Of a stretch of DNA of 56,854 bases, positions 55,683-56,854 are shown piece after piece. The notes beneath the pieces are model-generated. The model searched no databases. It was not told the DNA's origin and saw only the letters and a program-made list of their open reading frames with translations. Made by a program: the position numbers and the translations under genes. Source of the DNA: Cristatella mucedo. Lineage: Eukaryota > Bryozoa > Phylactolaemata > Cristatellidae. Each line of letters begins with the position of its first letter. Position 1 is the stretch's first letter. The stretch lies in assembly GCA_009760855.2 (NCBI GenBank), contig WPIO01000217.1, forward strand, positions 250,001 through 306,854. The letters run 5' to 3'.

Positions 55683-56332
55683 TGTGCGATCAGGCGATTG
55701 CAGCTGGTGCAAAACTCCACAGCTAGGCTTATCTTTCGTGAGCGTCACAGTTGCCACGTTACACCAATTCTCGCCGACCTGCACTGGCTATCAGTCAAGC
55801 AACGGATTGACTTCAAGGTTTTGTTGCTCACTTTTAGGTCCCTTCATTCTTTGGCTCCAGCCTATCTCTCAGATCTACTCCTCCACCAGGCCACGCATCG
55901 TACCACAGGCTTTTTGAAATCCAAAAGTCTACAAATACCTCGTACAAACCTCAAATCCATTGGAGACCCTGCATTTAGTTCGTATGCTCCCAAAGCCTGG
56001 AACCCCATTCCGACTTGCGTCAGAATATCCCCTGACTTGACCACATTTAAAAAGAACTTAAAACACACCTATTTAGGACATTATTTAGTGGGTCCCTGTG
56101 ATTCGTCTTTCATGTGCTTATGGGTGCTGACACTGTGCATGCTGCCACTAGCCACATTTGTATGCTGACCCTGGGCATGTGACCCCTAACCATGTTATTC
56201 ATTTTGCTTGCTTATCAAGCATGATATCATTCACCATTCGATTGCATTTCCTTTGCAACAAATGTAAAGCGCCTAGAAAGAGATCGAGTTCTCTGAGGGC
56301 ACTTTATCAAGTGCATTATAATTATTATAATT
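55683..56332 (+). mobile_element. LINE-A 3' portion
   Basis: From CGATCAGGCGATTGCAGCTGG through [18 protein letters not shown] and the end of the RT to 3' UTR and a short ATT tail. The frame is largely open (about 156 codons), so it is a fairly young copy. Confidence 0.9.
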
Positions 56333-56854
56333 CTAAATGCCGAATCGCCACGTCTGGTCTCAGAGATTCCGGGATCGTTTCCAAGCTCTGACTATCTCAT
56401 CACACCGGTGTTTCCCTCTCACTGGTTCACTGCTCTAGGGCAACGGTGCCTTTCCTCGCCGAACAGTGCTGTTGCATCCTAAATTTGAGCCAAGGCTGGT
56501 GCTTCATTACAAATCTATCAACCAAGGCACGATTCTACCTCGGATCTGGCCCTCTTAACTACTGAAGCTGCTAAGCCCACACAAGCACAAACGTCGGCAG
56601 CACTTGCTAGTAATTACCGCTAACCTTACGTCGTCGAACGTGCCAGTGTTTTATTGGGCGGCGCGCACGAAATAACAGAAAATCCGGTATCTTTCTCGAC
56701 TTTCAGCTTTCGCTTTTCCGGAGAAATAAAGCTGAGCGTCCCTCGTCCAGGCACTAGCAGGCGCTGAAGCTGTGAAGGCTCTGTGTGTCTATGTGTGGGC
56801 TCTATCTGAAGGTCGGAGCTGGTCGCTCATGCAGGAGCGATCACGCTCCTCTCC
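56333..56854. other. Right edge, no feature seen
   Basis: No repeat family or supported open frame recognised. Confidence 0.4.

Overview
This looks like nuclear DNA from an invertebrate animal. It is intron-rich, dense in retroelements, and full of long (AT)n, (GA)n, (AC)n and (ATT)n arrays. A lophotrochozoan or flatworm-like genome would fit, but nothing here fixes the species. No bacterial, organellar or viral gene organisation was seen, and no intact tRNA, rRNA or CRISPR.

The main host gene lies on the minus strand. Nine exons from 28241 down to 1891 give an open frame of 1407 codons plus stop, with matching intron phase at every junction. It encodes an ankyrin-repeat TRP cation channel: a long ankyrin array, a pre-S1 linker, six membrane segments with a pore loop, a TRP-box helix and a C-terminal coiled coil. 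Three further upstream exons (35731-35863, 35193-35285 and a 23-nt microexon at 33585-33607) are inferred from splice sites and phase. They would extend the frame to 1490 codons. No start codon or promoter was identified. The intron at 4790-8496 appears to use a GC donor.

The rest is mostly transposable elements in layers. LINE family A (L2/CR1 type) has about 20 copies, all broken. They share a 3' end that finishes in an ATT-rich tail. LINE family B, a second L2/CR1-type element, has an ACATT-type tail. SINE-A and SINE-B are tRNA-derived. SINE-B carries a 3' end resembling that of LINE-A, which suggests it borrows the LINE-A machinery. A decayed hAT transposase (DUF4371 type) lies at about 29880-31400.

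Layout: 1-1890, 3' flank with simple repeats; 1891-28241, channel exons with introns holding LINEs, SINEs and a 48/56-bp minisatellite; 28242-35863, inferred 5' part of the gene, whose large intron holds the hAT remnant, LINE-A copies and a 125-bp perfect duplication; 36000-56854, mainly LINE/SINE debris, simple repeats and a few unassigned open stretches. Several insertions are nested with visible target-site duplications, so relative ages can be read. The clearest is at 21060-23708, where SINEs sit inside LINE-B, which sits inside LINE-A.
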